Source: Thiothrix unzii (GTDB lineage Bacteria > Pseudomonadota > Gammaproteobacteria > Thiotrichales > Thiotrichaceae). From it: 64,000 bases of DNA. Below are positions 35,478-43,759 of this stretch, piece by piece. Position 1 is the stretch's first letter, and each line of letters opens with the position of its first letter. The notes beneath the pieces were generated by a model, which ran no database searches, was not told where the DNA came from, and saw nothing but the letters and a program-made list of their open reading frames with translations. The position numbers were made by a program, and so were the translations under genes. The stretch covers positions 310,001 to 374,000 of the forward strand of contig NZ_CP072793.1 in NCBI RefSeq assembly GCF_017901175.1. The letters run 5' to 3'.

Positions 35478-37253
35478 TTAAACTCCCTGACTCTGCAACC
35501 ACATCTCCAACGCCGCCATGTGCCACAGCTTGCTCCCCTGAATCCGCGTCAAATGCGCTTCAGGTTGGGCAATCACCTTGTCGATATAGCTACGCTGATA
35601 CAAACCCCGTTCCCGACACGCTTGCGAATCCAGCAAATCGCGCATCATTTCCAAAAACTCACCGCGAACAAATTTAAGGGCAGGCACAGGGAAATACCCC
35701 TTCGGACGATCAATCACGCTATCCGGCACGAGTCCCCGCGCAATTTGTTTCAGCACATACTTGCCGCCATCACGCAGTTTCAATTCGGTCGGCATTTGCG
35801 CTGCCAGTTCCACCAGTTCGTGATCGAGGAATGGCACACGCGCTTCCAGCCCCCACGCCATCGTCATATTGTCTACGCGCTTGACCGGATCATCGACAAT
35901 GAAAGTTGTTACATCGGCGCGTAATACCGCATCCAGCGTTTCTTCAGCATCCGCCGATTCCAGCAATTCGCGCACCAATTCGCCGGTGTAATCGCGAGTT
36001 TGGAACGGGGTTTGCAGCATCTCCGCCATTTCGCTGTGGTCGCGGTCGAAATAATACGGCGCGAGGCGTTGCAGCCTATCGGGGTTTTTGTCGGCGTGGG
36101 CTTGCGGATACCAGAAATACCCGCCGAATACTTCATCCGCCCCTTGCCCGGATTGCACCACTTTCACATGCTGGGAAACTTGTTCGGAGAGCAGGTAAAA
36201 GCCAATCGCATCCTGCCCGAACATCGGTTCTGCCATGTTCGCCACCGCTTCCGGCAGGCGTGACAGGGTGTGTTCGTTGGGGATGTGGAACTTGTGGTGT
36301 TTGGGTTGGAAGCGTTCCACCACCGCGTCGGAATATTCGTATTCGCTGCCTTTTTCCTCCGGCTGGTCGTCGAAACCGATGGTGAAGGTGCGGATGTCTT
36401 GGATACCGATTTCAGACAGTAAACCGACCAACAAGCTCGAATCCAAGCCGCCGGAAAGCAGTACGCCCACGGGTACGTCAGCGATATTATTGCGGCGGCG
36501 CACGGCGGTTTTCAGCGATGCGTGTACGGCGTCGATCCATTCCTGTTCGGAACGCGCTTCAGCGGGGCGACGTGCGACCAGATTCCAGTAGCGTTTCAGT
36601 TCCTGCCGCCCGTCAGCGTGGATGGTGAGGCTGTGCGCAGGTTGCAGCTTGCGGATGCCGTTCAGCACGGTGCGCGGTGCTGGCACGACAGCGTGCAGTG
36701 AAAACAGGTTGTGGATCGCCAGCGGGTCGAGGCTGGTATCAATCCCCGGCGTGGTCAGCAGGGCTTGCGTGTTGGAGGCAAAGCGGAAACTTTTACCGTC
36801 AGCGGCGTAGTACAGCGGCTTGATGCCCATGCGGTCACGCGCCACGAACAGCGTTTTCTTACGCATATCCCAAATCGCGAAGGCAAACATGCCGAGCAAA
36901 TGCTTGGGCGCGTCTTCACCCCATTCGGCGTAGGCTTTGAGGATGACTTCGGTATCGCCTTCCGAGAAGAAATGATGCCCGCGAGCCTTCAATTCCGCCC
37001 GCAATTCGGGGTGGTTGTAGATCGTGCCGTTGAACACCAGTGCCAAGCCGGATTCGATGTCGACCATCGGCTGGCTGGATTTGTACGACAGGTCGATGAT
37101 CGCCAAGCGGCGATGCCCAAACATCAAGCCACCGTCGGAAAAGCTGCCCGCGTGGTCGGGGCCGCGCTTTTCCAGCTTCGCCATCATGGAGTTGAGGTAT
37201 TTCAGTTCGGGGAGTTGCCCGTCGAGGCGTAGTTCACCGCAGATGCCGCACAT
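35478..37253 (-). CDS. asnO: Asparagine-synthetase-family amidotransferase (N-acetylglutaminylglutamine type)
   Basis: A 591-residue protein: an N-terminal class II glutaminase (Cys2 nucleophile in MCGICGELRLDG) and a C-terminal AsnB-like synthetase with the ATP loop PVGVLLSGGLDSSLLVGLL. The length and the RGPDHAG...GHRRLAIIDLS and FFSEGDTEVILKAY patterns fit the TIGR03104 group, which amidates N-acetylglutamylglutamine to the osmolyte NAGGN. The usual partners (GNAT acetyltransferase and M42 peptidase) are not beside it here. Asparagine synthetase B is the alternative. Confidence 0.8.
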   Translation of the reverse strand: MCGICGELRLDGQLPELKYLNSMMAKLEKRGPDHAGSFSDGGLMFGHRRLAIIDLSYKSSQPMVDIESGLALVFNGTIYNHPELRAELKARGHHFFSEGDTEVILKAYAEWGEDAPKHLLGMFAFAIWDMRKKTLFVARDRMGIKPLYYAADGKSFRFASNTQALLTTPGIDTSLDPLAIHNLFSLHAVVPAPRTVLNGIRKLQPAHSLTIHADGRQELKRYWNLVARRPAEARSEQEWIDAVHASLKTAVRRRNNIADVPVGVLLSGGLDSSLLVGLLSEIGIQDIRTFTIGFDDQPEEKGSEYEYSDAVVERFQPKHHKFHIPNEHTLSRLPEAVANMAEPMFGQDAIGFYLLSEQVSQHVKVVQSGQGADEVFGGYFWYPQAHADKNPDRLQRLAPYYFDRDHSEMAEMLQTPFQTRDYTGELVRELLESADAEETLDAVLRADVTTFIVDDPVKRVDNMTMAWGLEARVPFLDHELVELAAQMPTELKLRDGGKYVLKQIARGLVPDSVIDRPKGYFPVPALKFVRGEFLEMMRDLLDSQACRERGLYQRSYIDKVIAQPEAHLTRIQGSKLWHMAALEMWLQSQGV

Positions 37254-37336
37254 GGAAAATCCTTGTTATCCGTTAAACGTCTGCCATGCAGTGTGCCACA
37301 AATTGGTAAGCAAATCTAAAAGACTGTAATTGATTT

Positions 37337-37690
37337 TTAAAGTTTAATTTCTATGCTTTTCATTCCTTCAGGAAAAGTTCTTTCTTCTGTCCATTTGTAA
37401 AGCTTAGGAGAAGGAATAAGTATCTCTAGTTTCCCTTTTTCCTCCAATGAATTAAGATGTACTGATATGTCTTCTTTTTTCAAACCTGTTTCTCGTGAAA
37501 TGTCATCAATAGTACCAACTTGTTTGCGAAGAAAAAAAGCTATAACTATCTTCTCTTTTTGCTTTTGATAGAATAAAGAAAATGCTGAAATAGCAACTAC
37601 GCCATAGGCATAGTTTCCAATAAAATAATCGGCAATATAATAAACTAATAAAAATGTTAAAAGATAAGCAATTGCATCTTTGATCCACAT
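37337..37690 (-). CDS. Two-helix membrane protein with winged-helix-like C-domain, unknown
   Basis: 117 residues. Two hydrophobic segments (about 6-25 and 27-42) are followed by a charged domain that reads like a winged helix: KIVIAFFLRKQVGTIDDISRETGLKKEDISVHLNSLEEKGKLEIL in outline, with a turn after DISRETG. A membrane-bound DNA-binding or signalling role is possible but unproven. The DNA is AT-rich, like the rest of the islet up to about 40.0 kb and unlike the flanking genes. It is separated from the AAA operon by a 517-base gap. Confidence 0.65.
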   Translation of the reverse strand: MWIKDAIAYLLTFLLVYYIADYFIGNYAYGVVAISAFSLFYQKQKEKIVIAFFLRKQVGTIDDISRETGLKKEDISVHLNSLEEKGKLEILIPSPKLYKWTEERTFPEGMKSIEIKL

Positions 37691-38207
37691 GGCGAGCTCC
37701 TAAGAATATTGGGCCAGATATTTGTGTGAGGTTTTTTATGGGTGAACGCTAGGGTGATTTATATATGGCCAATTTACAACCTGTTTTTAATAAAAAAATT
37801 AATAATGAAAGATAAATATTTGAAACGAAAATATCTAGACCCCGGCTTTTAGAAAGCAGATGATTAAAAAATATGAAAGAACAACTTGATCATTAAATAA
37901 ATTACCCCATAATCAGGGTGGCGAGATAAGTTTAATCAAATTATTCGCAAATCAAATAAATTTATTGATTCAGTATCAGTATAATGCATTAATGTTAAAA
38001 ACTTTAGGGGTCTGCATGGTTACAAATAAGTAACTGAGCCAAAGTTTTCGTGTATTCCTGATTCATAACTCATTGAGTTTCAAAGGGGGTAATGTGCGAA
38101 AACTTAGTACTAGTTACTTATTCAGTCATTATAAAGATCATAAATTATTTAAAGTTGATCATGAGACTATCGAAGATGAATGTTTAGCTCCTGTTATCAT
38201 AATGGTG
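37691..38207. other. AT-rich gap without a confident gene
   Basis: 517 bases with no long frame. A small + strand frame, GTG 38094 to TGA 38231 (45 codons), has AAAGGGGG just upstream and encodes a peptide rich in charged residues that ends with a hydrophobic VIIMVL; it overlaps the next minus-strand gene by 24 bases and may be a remnant. An 11-base inverted repeat (AATAAGTAACT at 38025-38035, AGTTACTTATT at 38112-38122) brackets its ribosome site. No tRNA, att site or terminator was found. Confidence 0.4.
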
Positions 38208-38606
38208 TTAAGGACTCGTTATTTCCAATGAGATTTTGCGATATTTCTTTAGTTCATCTTGGGCTTCTTGATTTAGTTTTTCATGTTGTGAGAAACTTTC
38301 AGAAGAAGCTTTTTTGGTAACCCACTTCCCAGACTTATCTTTAAAATAAAGTTCAGTTAGACAATGGAAACTCTTATTATCATCTGTGGCGAAAATATGA
38401 AATTTCCCTGCAATATAAGTTAATGATTCTTTATTTTGCGCATCATGAATTAATGAGTCACATGCCTTTTCAAAAAGCTTGGCTACCTCTTCAATTGACT
38501 GAGGCGGTTGATCGTTGTCAAAAATAATTGATAACAAGCCTTCATCCACCAGTTTTTTCAAACTTGAGCTTGTTAGGTCAAAAAAATTACTGAATTTATT
38601 GCTCAT
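38208..38606 (-). CDS. Unknown soluble protein, third gene of the AAA operon
   Basis: 132 residues, no recognised family and no membrane segment. The N-half is helical and acidic (SLKKLVDEGLLSII, IEEVAKLFEKACDSLI). The middle has a short beta-like part (LTYIAGKFHIFATDD, CLTELYFKD). From residue 90 it reads DKSGKW then TKKASSES, echoing DKQGKW and TREVPESE in the neighbouring membrane protein. The C-terminus is helical and charged. It starts 30 bases after the membrane-protein gene. The shared peptide suggests binding to a common partner, perhaps the AAA ATPase; this is inference. Confidence 0.6.
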   Translation of the reverse strand: MSNKFSNFFDLTSSSLKKLVDEGLLSIIFDNDQPPQSIEEVAKLFEKACDSLIHDAQNKESLTYIAGKFHIFATDDNKSFHCLTELYFKDKSGKWVTKKASSESFSQHEKLNQEAQDELKKYRKISLEITSP

Positions 38607-38635
38607 GTGCTATTCTTCTATATGTGGATTTTTAT

Positions 38636-38971
38636 TCAAGATAATGCTAATTGTAATTCATGACTAACATCAATCTCTTGATTTATTCTATTGGCTTTCT
38701 CCAATATATCGGCTGGTATTTCTGATTCTGGTACTTCACGAGTGACTATGGTTTCAGACCATTTCCCTTGTTTATCCTGACTATAATGCTTTGATATTTC
38801 TTTTATCTTTTCTCCAACTTTTTGAATAAACACCTTAAATCCAATAATTGCTTTTTGGATCATTTCTTCTAGTTTTATGACAACACTTTTGACCCATGAC
38901 GCGAGTTCCTTCCAATGAGATGCAACGACTCCGCCAATAAGTGCACCTATGAGTAATGCAGTTAAAATCAT
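38636..38971 (-). CDS. One-helix membrane protein of the AAA operon, unknown
   Basis: 111 residues. One N-terminal transmembrane helix (ILTALLIGALIGGVVASHW) is followed by an amphipathic, Lys-rich helical stalk (about 21-60, WVKSVVIKLEEMIQKAII...). Then comes DKQGKW (66-71) and TREVPESEIPADILEKA (77-93). The TREVxxSE peptide recurs at the C-terminus of the AAA ATPase encoded just upstream. Start and ATPase stop overlap (ATGA), so the two are translationally coupled. A docking or substrate tail for the ATPase is a reasonable guess; no family was recognised. Confidence 0.65.
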   Translation of the reverse strand: MILTALLIGALIGGVVASHWKELASWVKSVVIKLEEMIQKAIIGFKVFIQKVGEKIKEISKHYSQDKQGKWSETIVTREVPESEIPADILEKANRINQEIDVSHELQLALS

Positions 38972-39894
38972 AACGCTTTCCCTATGTTATTTTCCACTTC
39001 TGATTTTGATACTTCTCTGGTTTCGATAGAGAAATTTCGTGAGTTTTCATGTTTACTTGTTAGTATGGATTCAATTGATTCTGATATATCATCCATATCT
39101 ACACTGTTAGCTTGACGCTCTGCTGCAGAAAAGGCAGCTAATAATACTGAATTTGATATATCACTTCCTGATAAATTATCATATTTTTTAGATAAATAAT
39201 TTGTATCAATATGATGAGGCATATTGTTTGGAATATACATGTCAAAAAGTTTTACTCTGTTTTGTTGGTCAGGCAGGTTAAACTTTACATGCGCTAATAT
39301 TCGGCGCATAAATGCGGGATCAAAATTCTCTATGAAATTTGTGGCAAATAGGATGGTTTTATCATAATCGTTCAAAATATTCAACAATACTGATCTTGTT
39401 TGATTAACACTTGTGTCGGTAGAGCTGGACATATTAGTGACACGTTTGCTTAACATCGCATCGGCTTCATCAAAAAATATAATAGCATCATTTTTCTTTG
39501 CCATCTCAAATGCAGCCATTAGATTTTTTGGCGTATCACCTACATATTTTGATTCAATATCAGCATAATTTACTATCAACAACGACTTTTCAAGATAGTG
39601 AGCTACTGCATGTGCAGCCATGGTTTTTCCAGTGCCTGGAGCACCATAAAAATTAAGACAAACTCGACTAGAATTTCGATGAGTATGCTTTAATCCCCAG
39701 TGATTAAAAACAAGATCATTATGTTTTCTAAATGCAAGAGCTTTATTTATTTGACTCCTTGTACTATCTGGAATGATCAGGTCATCCAATGAATATTTCG
39801 GCTCACTTAAAAGAAAAGTGTTAATCCTAGAATTTGGTTGTGAACGAATCTCACTCTCTTGTTTTTCTGGATAAATTCTATTTCCAATAGCCAT
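38968..39894 (-). CDS. AAA+ ATPase, first gene of an unidentified three-gene operon
   Basis: 308 residues with one classical AAA module: Walker A GAPGTGKT (84-91), pore-loop-like SKYVGDTPKN (115-124), Walker B IIFFDEAD (Asp142, Glu143), sensor-1 FATN (Asn186), Arg finger MRR (197-198) and sensor-2 region LSGSDI. The module resembles the FtsH/spastin/p97 clade, but no protease or membrane part is attached. The C-terminus (288-308) holds ETREVSKSEVENNI, a peptide echoed in the next protein. ATG 39894 has GGAG six bases upstream. It is AT-rich with unusual codon choice relative to flanking genes. Substrate unknown. Confidence 0.85.
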   Translation of the reverse strand: MAIGNRIYPEKQESEIRSQPNSRINTFLLSEPKYSLDDLIIPDSTRSQINKALAFRKHNDLVFNHWGLKHTHRNSSRVCLNFYGAPGTGKTMAAHAVAHYLEKSLLIVNYADIESKYVGDTPKNLMAAFEMAKKNDAIIFFDEADAMLSKRVTNMSSSTDTSVNQTRSVLLNILNDYDKTILFATNFIENFDPAFMRRILAHVKFNLPDQQNRVKLFDMYIPNNMPHHIDTNYLSKKYDNLSGSDISNSVLLAAFSAAERQANSVDMDDISESIESILTSKHENSRNFSIETREVSKSEVENNIGKAL

Positions 39895-40042
39895 ATATAC
39901 TCCTGTTATTATGTTTTTGTATTAATAATGTGTGCATGATTTTCATGGAAAATATAAGCTGTCGTCAATGTTTTTCTGATGAAAGGGTAGTATTTATACG
40001 AAGTTTGAGGCTTGTAGACCATGCCCCTTTGCCCTATAGTTT

Positions 40043-40061
40043 ACGTACATAATCACGTACA
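40043..40061. promoter_or_regulatory. Direct repeats upstream of yefM-yoeB
   Basis: ACGTACA occurs at 40043-40049 and 40055-40061, 12 bases apart and 11 bases before the antitoxin start. Repeated GTAC-containing elements are typical of YefM-YoeB autoregulation. Confidence 0.45.
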
Positions 40062-40071
40062 GGTTTTAGCC

Positions 40072-40329
40072 ATGAACGCCATTTCCTACACCGCTGTGCG
40101 AGCGGATCTCGCCAAAACGATGGATCGGGTCTGCGAAGACCATGAACCCGTCATTATTACCCGCAACCGCGATCAAGCCGTGGTGATGATTTCGCTGGAA
40201 GATTACAAAGCGATGGAAGAAACCGCGTATTTATTGCGTAGTCCAGCCAATGCCAGCCGCTTGCTGGAGTCCATTGCGGAATTGGAGCGTGGTCAAGGGC
40301 AAGTGCGTGAGTTGATCGAATGCGAATAA
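40072..40329 (+). CDS. yefM: YefM-type antitoxin
   Basis: An 85-residue Phd/YefM-family antitoxin: N-terminal DNA-binding part (ISYTAVRADLAKTMDRVCEDHEPVIITR, then AVVMISLEDYKAMEETAYLL) and an acidic C-terminal arm that would cover the toxin. The frame is open from 40021, but ATG 40072 matches the family start. It overlaps the toxin gene by 10 bases. Composition returns to that of the core genome here, so the pair marks the edge of the AT-rich islet. Confidence 0.92.
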   Translation: MNAISYTAVRADLAKTMDRVCEDHEPVIITRNRDQAVVMISLEDYKAMEETAYLLRSPANASRLLESIAELERGQGQVRELIECE

Positions 40330-40577
40330 TCTTTTCATCCAAAGCGTGGGAGGATTACGGGCATTGGCAACAAGCCGATAAGAAAATTCTCAAGCGTATC
40401 AATGATCTGATCAAAGCGATTTCGCGTGAACCGTTCGAGGGTATCGGCAAGCCCGAACCATTGCGGCACGGGCTTTCTGGCTATTGGTCACGCCGTATCA
40501 ATGATGAACATCGGCTGGTCTACAAAGTGGAAGGGGAAGACTTGCTGATAGCGATGTGCCGCTATCACTACCCGTAG
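40320..40577 (+). CDS. yoeB: YoeB-type mRNA interferase toxin
   Basis: An 85-residue RelE-superfamily ribosome-dependent endoribonuclease. The family pattern is complete: WEDYGHWQQADKKILKRIN, GIGKPEPLRHGLSGYWSRRI with the catalytic Glu and Arg, NDEHRLVY, and the C-terminal CRYHYP with the catalytic His. Translationally coupled to yefM. Confidence 0.93.
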   Translation: MRIIFSSKAWEDYGHWQQADKKILKRINDLIKAISREPFEGIGKPEPLRHGLSGYWSRRINDEHRLVYKVEGEDLLIAMCRYHYP

Positions 40578-40589
40578 TTGGTTATTCCC

Positions 40590-41696
40590 TCACTGTTGCA
40601 TCCGCTTCAACAAATCTTCCATATTAATATCCGGCACGGGCAATTCTGGCATTGCGTTTGGCATTTGCCCATCCGCAGGTGCGCGTTGGATATTGAAGGT
40701 GTGGGTATGAGTTTGCCCCGGTTGTACGGTGAGCGATTTGTAGCCTTGTGTGCCTTGGTAGTTGAAGCGCACTACGAATTCTTCCGCAGGCAAGGTGATT
40801 TCTGCCACCGGCACGCTGTTGATTTGCTCAAAAGTGCTGCCATCCAAACGGTTAATGGTGAAATCGACCGCAATCGGTGAGCCGTTATCCGCATCCAGTG
40901 CGACTAAACGCAATTTCCCCGCCGCTACGTTGCTAACAGGTGGCATTGGCGATGGTTGCATCGGGGTTGGGTTAATGTTGGTCGGTGGTAAACCAACCGG
41001 CGCGGCAGGTGCAGCAGGTGGTGGGTTAGTGGCTAACGGCAGTGCGAAAATTTCATTGACCACCGCTTGGTTCGGCACGCTAATGGTACGGCTAACGCTG
41101 GCACGCCCGTCAGCACGAGCGGTGACACGGTAAGTGCCTTTTTTCAGTAAAAACTTGGCGTTGGGGGTACTGCTGGCTTTGCTAATGTTAGTGCCGTTGG
41201 GTAATTGCACGTAAACGTCCGCCGGAAGTGGAATGCCATTTTCAGCCGTTTGCAGCGCGATTTCGAGCGTGCCTTCGTTGGCGGTAACTGGTGGTGCGGT
41301 CACGGGGGGCGCGACTGCAACCGGCGGAGCAACGTTAACCGGTGCGGCTGGTGCGGTGGTGACAGGTGGTGCAACCACGGGTGCGCTAGGCGGCGTTGGT
41401 GCGGGTTTGCTGACCGGGCGCGGTGTGGGGGTAACGTCAGCAGCCAGTGGCTCTGGTTCGTTAATCAGTTCCACTTTGGTGTTATCGGGGGCGATGGCGG
41501 TGTCTTGTTGGCTGGACGACGGCACGCCGTTGGCTCCGGGTAAACCGACAATGCCAGACGTGTTGGGTTGTTGCCAAGTATTGAGTTCGGGCGGTTTTTC
41601 ATCTTCGCTTAACATGCTTTTGATGCCAACCAGCGCGAATATAACTAGGAGACCGATTACAAGGCCGCCAATCAGTCGTTTAACATTTCCTGTCAT
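40590..41696 (-). CDS. Membrane-anchored proline-rich protein with two beta-sandwich-like repeats
   Basis: 368 residues. A single N-terminal helix (LIGGLVIGLLVIFALVGI) anchors a long Pro/Ala/Val linker (about 80-140). Two similar domains follow, one around GTLEIALQTAENGIPLPADVYVQLPNG...KGTYRVTARADG and one around GKLRLVALDADNGSPIAVDFTINRLDG. Both look like carboxypeptidase-regulatory or PEGA-type beta sandwiches and are separated by another Pro-rich spacer. The C-terminus is a short acidic helix. An envelope-spanning structural role is possible; no function is known. Confidence 0.7.
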   Translation of the reverse strand: MTGNVKRLIGGLVIGLLVIFALVGIKSMLSEDEKPPELNTWQQPNTSGIVGLPGANGVPSSSQQDTAIAPDNTKVELINEPEPLAADVTPTPRPVSKPAPTPPSAPVVAPPVTTAPAAPVNVAPPVAVAPPVTAPPVTANEGTLEIALQTAENGIPLPADVYVQLPNGTNISKASSTPNAKFLLKKGTYRVTARADGRASVSRTISVPNQAVVNEIFALPLATNPPPAAPAAPVGLPPTNINPTPMQPSPMPPVSNVAAGKLRLVALDADNGSPIAVDFTINRLDGSTFEQINSVPVAEITLPAEEFVVRFNYQGTQGYKSLTVQPGQTHTHTFNIQRAPADGQMPNAMPELPVPDINMEDLLKRMQQ

Positions 41697-41813
41697 TGTG
41701 TGTTTTACCCTTGGATGGTGAATGGGGTGAGCTTACCAGAAAAAGACCTTTTGCCCCTATTTACGTTCCGTGGTAAATCTGTCTTTTTAGTGGGTACAAC
41801 AATCAGGTGACGT

Positions 41814-42998
41814 ATGAATGAATCCGCACTGCAACAGTCGATTGCGCAGCAACGGGCTTTGTTGACAGAAACCTTGGGCACGGCGTTGAGCGATTACGCG
41901 GGGCGCATTGTGCCGTATTTGGAAGATGCCGAACATTTGGATGAATGTATGCGTAAGGCATTCGCGGCGTTGGATTATTGCAAATACGTGTATGTAATGG
42001 ATGCGGATGGGGTGCAACTCAGCTCAACCATTAACCGCTACGGCGCGGACAGCGAAGGGCGGCGGCGTGACCGTGCGGAACGGCCTTACATGAGCCATAT
42101 TCATGATCCGGCGGTAGATTTTAATTTGTCGGAAGCTTACATCAGCCGCAATAAGAAACGCCCGTCAGTGACGGCGGTGCAAACTATTCGTGATGCAGAC
42201 GGGCGGCGCGTGGGCTTTTTGGGGGTGGATTACGATTTACGCGAGTTGCCGCATTCCAATGTCATGTACGAGGAACCGCGCCAGTGGCGGCAAATCAAGG
42301 GTGATCCGGCGATTCGTGACGGTTTGTTTTTACAACACCGTGCTGAAAGTATGATGGATCAGCAATTGGATCATGTGATGTCGGTGCATGAGGCGTTGAT
42401 GATTGACCACGGTGTTCATCATTGCCAGATTCACTTTTCCAGCAGCCGTTCGACCATTTGGCACGTGGATGACCCGTATGTTTACCGCATTTTGACGATG
42501 GATGAGTTGGCTGACCCGAATATGTGTCTGGCGTATCCGCGCCGTCCGTATTTTGAGCGGGCGATTGTGCCACCGGAGGATATTGGTAAAGTTTTAGCGC
42601 AATTCAAAGCATTACGGTTTGCGGATGAAACCATTTACCTGCGTTATGGTTCGCTCAATACCGTGAATGGCAAGGTGGGTTTGAATTTTTCCTGTGATGG
42701 AACCCATTATCTGAACTGGGATGAGTTTTTGTCGAAAGGCTTGGAATTTTGGTTTGGTTCCGAGAGTTTTCCGCAAGCGGTTGCCCCGGCGGAGATTTTG
42801 GATAAGGCGCGTTTGGATGAACAAGTGGATGAGTTAGCCAGCAGCGGTTGCATTCAGGTGAATAAATTATTGTACGCGCTGGAAAAGAGTGACGTTCCTG
42901 AGTCGTTGCGTGAGTTCGCGCCTGCTGAACGCGATTACATTTACCGTGAGCTGAAAGCGGTGATGGATGTGTACGAAGGTGGGGTGTGTGGGTTGTGA
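41814..42998 (+). CDS. PDC/Cache sensor-domain protein without an output domain
   Basis: 394 residues, no signal peptide or transmembrane segment. Residues about 10-150 resemble a PDC (Cache) sensor: YCKYVYVMDADGVQLSST, RPYMSHI, SEAYISRNKKRPSVTAVQTI and VGFLGVDYDLREL. The C-half is not recognised (TIYLRYGSLNTVNGKVGLNFSCDGTHYLNWD is a notable stretch). No kinase, GGDEF or methyl-accepting part is present, so it may be a free cytoplasmic ligand sensor or an enzyme that uses the fold. Confidence 0.7.
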   Translation: MNESALQQSIAQQRALLTETLGTALSDYAGRIVPYLEDAEHLDECMRKAFAALDYCKYVYVMDADGVQLSSTINRYGADSEGRRRDRAERPYMSHIHDPAVDFNLSEAYISRNKKRPSVTAVQTIRDADGRRVGFLGVDYDLRELPHSNVMYEEPRQWRQIKGDPAIRDGLFLQHRAESMMDQQLDHVMSVHEALMIDHGVHHCQIHFSSSRSTIWHVDDPYVYRILTMDELADPNMCLAYPRRPYFERAIVPPEDIGKVLAQFKALRFADETIYLRYGSLNTVNGKVGLNFSCDGTHYLNWDEFLSKGLEFWFGSESFPQAVAPAEILDKARLDEQVDELASSGCIQVNKLLYALEKSDVPESLREFAPAERDYIYRELKAVMDVYEGGVCGL

Positions 42999-43091
42999 AT
43001 CCATGCCTAACGTACAGGCTTATTGCATGATGGAGCTTAAATGCCTATCTTACGCGCTTTACCGATAATCTATTTTGAGGAGTAACGACCC

Positions 43092-43679
43092 ATGACGCAC
43101 ACTTTGCCAGAACTGCCGTTTGCGAAAGACGCACTTGCCCCGCACATGTCAGCAGAAACGCTGGAATTCCACCACGGTAAGCACCACAACGCTTACGTGA
43201 CTAACCTGAATAACCTGATTCCTGGCACTGCTTTTGAAAGCATGAGTCTGGAAGAAATCGTGAAAGCGGCTCCGGCTGGCGGCGTTTACAACAATGCAGC
43301 GCAAGTCTGGAACCACACCTTTTTCTGGAACTGCCTGTCCGCTAATGGCGGCGGTGAACCTACCGGTGCGCTGGCTGATGCTATCAATGCGAAATGGGGT
43401 TCTGTTGACGAATTCAAGAAAGCGTTCACTGCGTCTGCGGTTGGCAACTTCGGTTCTGGCTGGACATGGTTGGTGAAAAAAGCTGACGGTTCCGTTGACA
43501 TCGTGAACATGGGTGCGGCTGGCACGCCGTTGACCACTGGCGATACCGCGCTGCTGTGTATCGACGTGTGGGAACACGCTTATTACGTTGATTACCGTAA
43601 CCTGCGCCCTAAGTTTGTTGAAACCTTCCTGACTTCTTTGGTCAACTGGGATTTTGCACAAGCGAATTTCGCCGCGTAA
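43092..43679 (+). CDS. sodB: Superoxide dismutase, Fe type
   Basis: Dismutates superoxide in the cytoplasm. It has 195 residues. Metal ligands are in LEFHHGKHHNAYV, AQVWNHTFFWNC, and LLCIDVWEHAYYVDYRN. The FGSGWTWLV motif, the N-terminal THTLPELPFAKDALAPHMS and a Gln/Ala pattern typical of iron enzymes favour SodB over SodA. The ribosome site TGAGGAG precedes ATG 43092. Confidence 0.95.
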   Translation: MTHTLPELPFAKDALAPHMSAETLEFHHGKHHNAYVTNLNNLIPGTAFESMSLEEIVKAAPAGGVYNNAAQVWNHTFFWNCLSANGGGEPTGALADAINAKWGSVDEFKKAFTASAVGNFGSGWTWLVKKADGSVDIVNMGAAGTPLTTGDTALLCIDVWEHAYYVDYRNLRPKFVETFLTSLVNWDFAQANFAA

Positions 43680-43687
43680 GCACAAAC

Positions 43688-43700
43688 CGCTTGACAAGCG
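43688..43700. promoter_or_regulatory. 13-bp palindrome between sodB and argD
   Basis: CGCTTG-A-CAAGCG is a perfect dyad around a central base. Its TTGACAAGCG part recurs 24 bases further on (43715-43724), where TTGACA serves as the -35 box of the next promoter. A repressor binding both copies would block that promoter. Confidence 0.35.
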
Positions 43701-43714
43701 CACTAAATTGGTGA

Positions 43715-43743
43715 TTGACAAGCGATTGTTGATTGCCTATAGT
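43715..43743 (+). promoter_or_regulatory. Strong sigma-70 promoter upstream of argD
   Basis: TTGACA, a 17-base spacer, then TATAGT. This is a consensus -35 and a near-consensus -10 at ideal spacing. The expected start near 43750 lies only about ten bases before a terminator-like hairpin. Confidence 0.75.
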
Positions 43744-43759
43744 CGTCCGCTTCATTTGC

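Noticed and set aside
37300-40020. Prophage or integrative element
   Set aside because: AT-rich composition suggests transfer, but no integrase, att repeat, tRNA or phage structural gene was seen.
43149-43721. 190-codon minus-strand frame
   Set aside because: Antisense of sodB.
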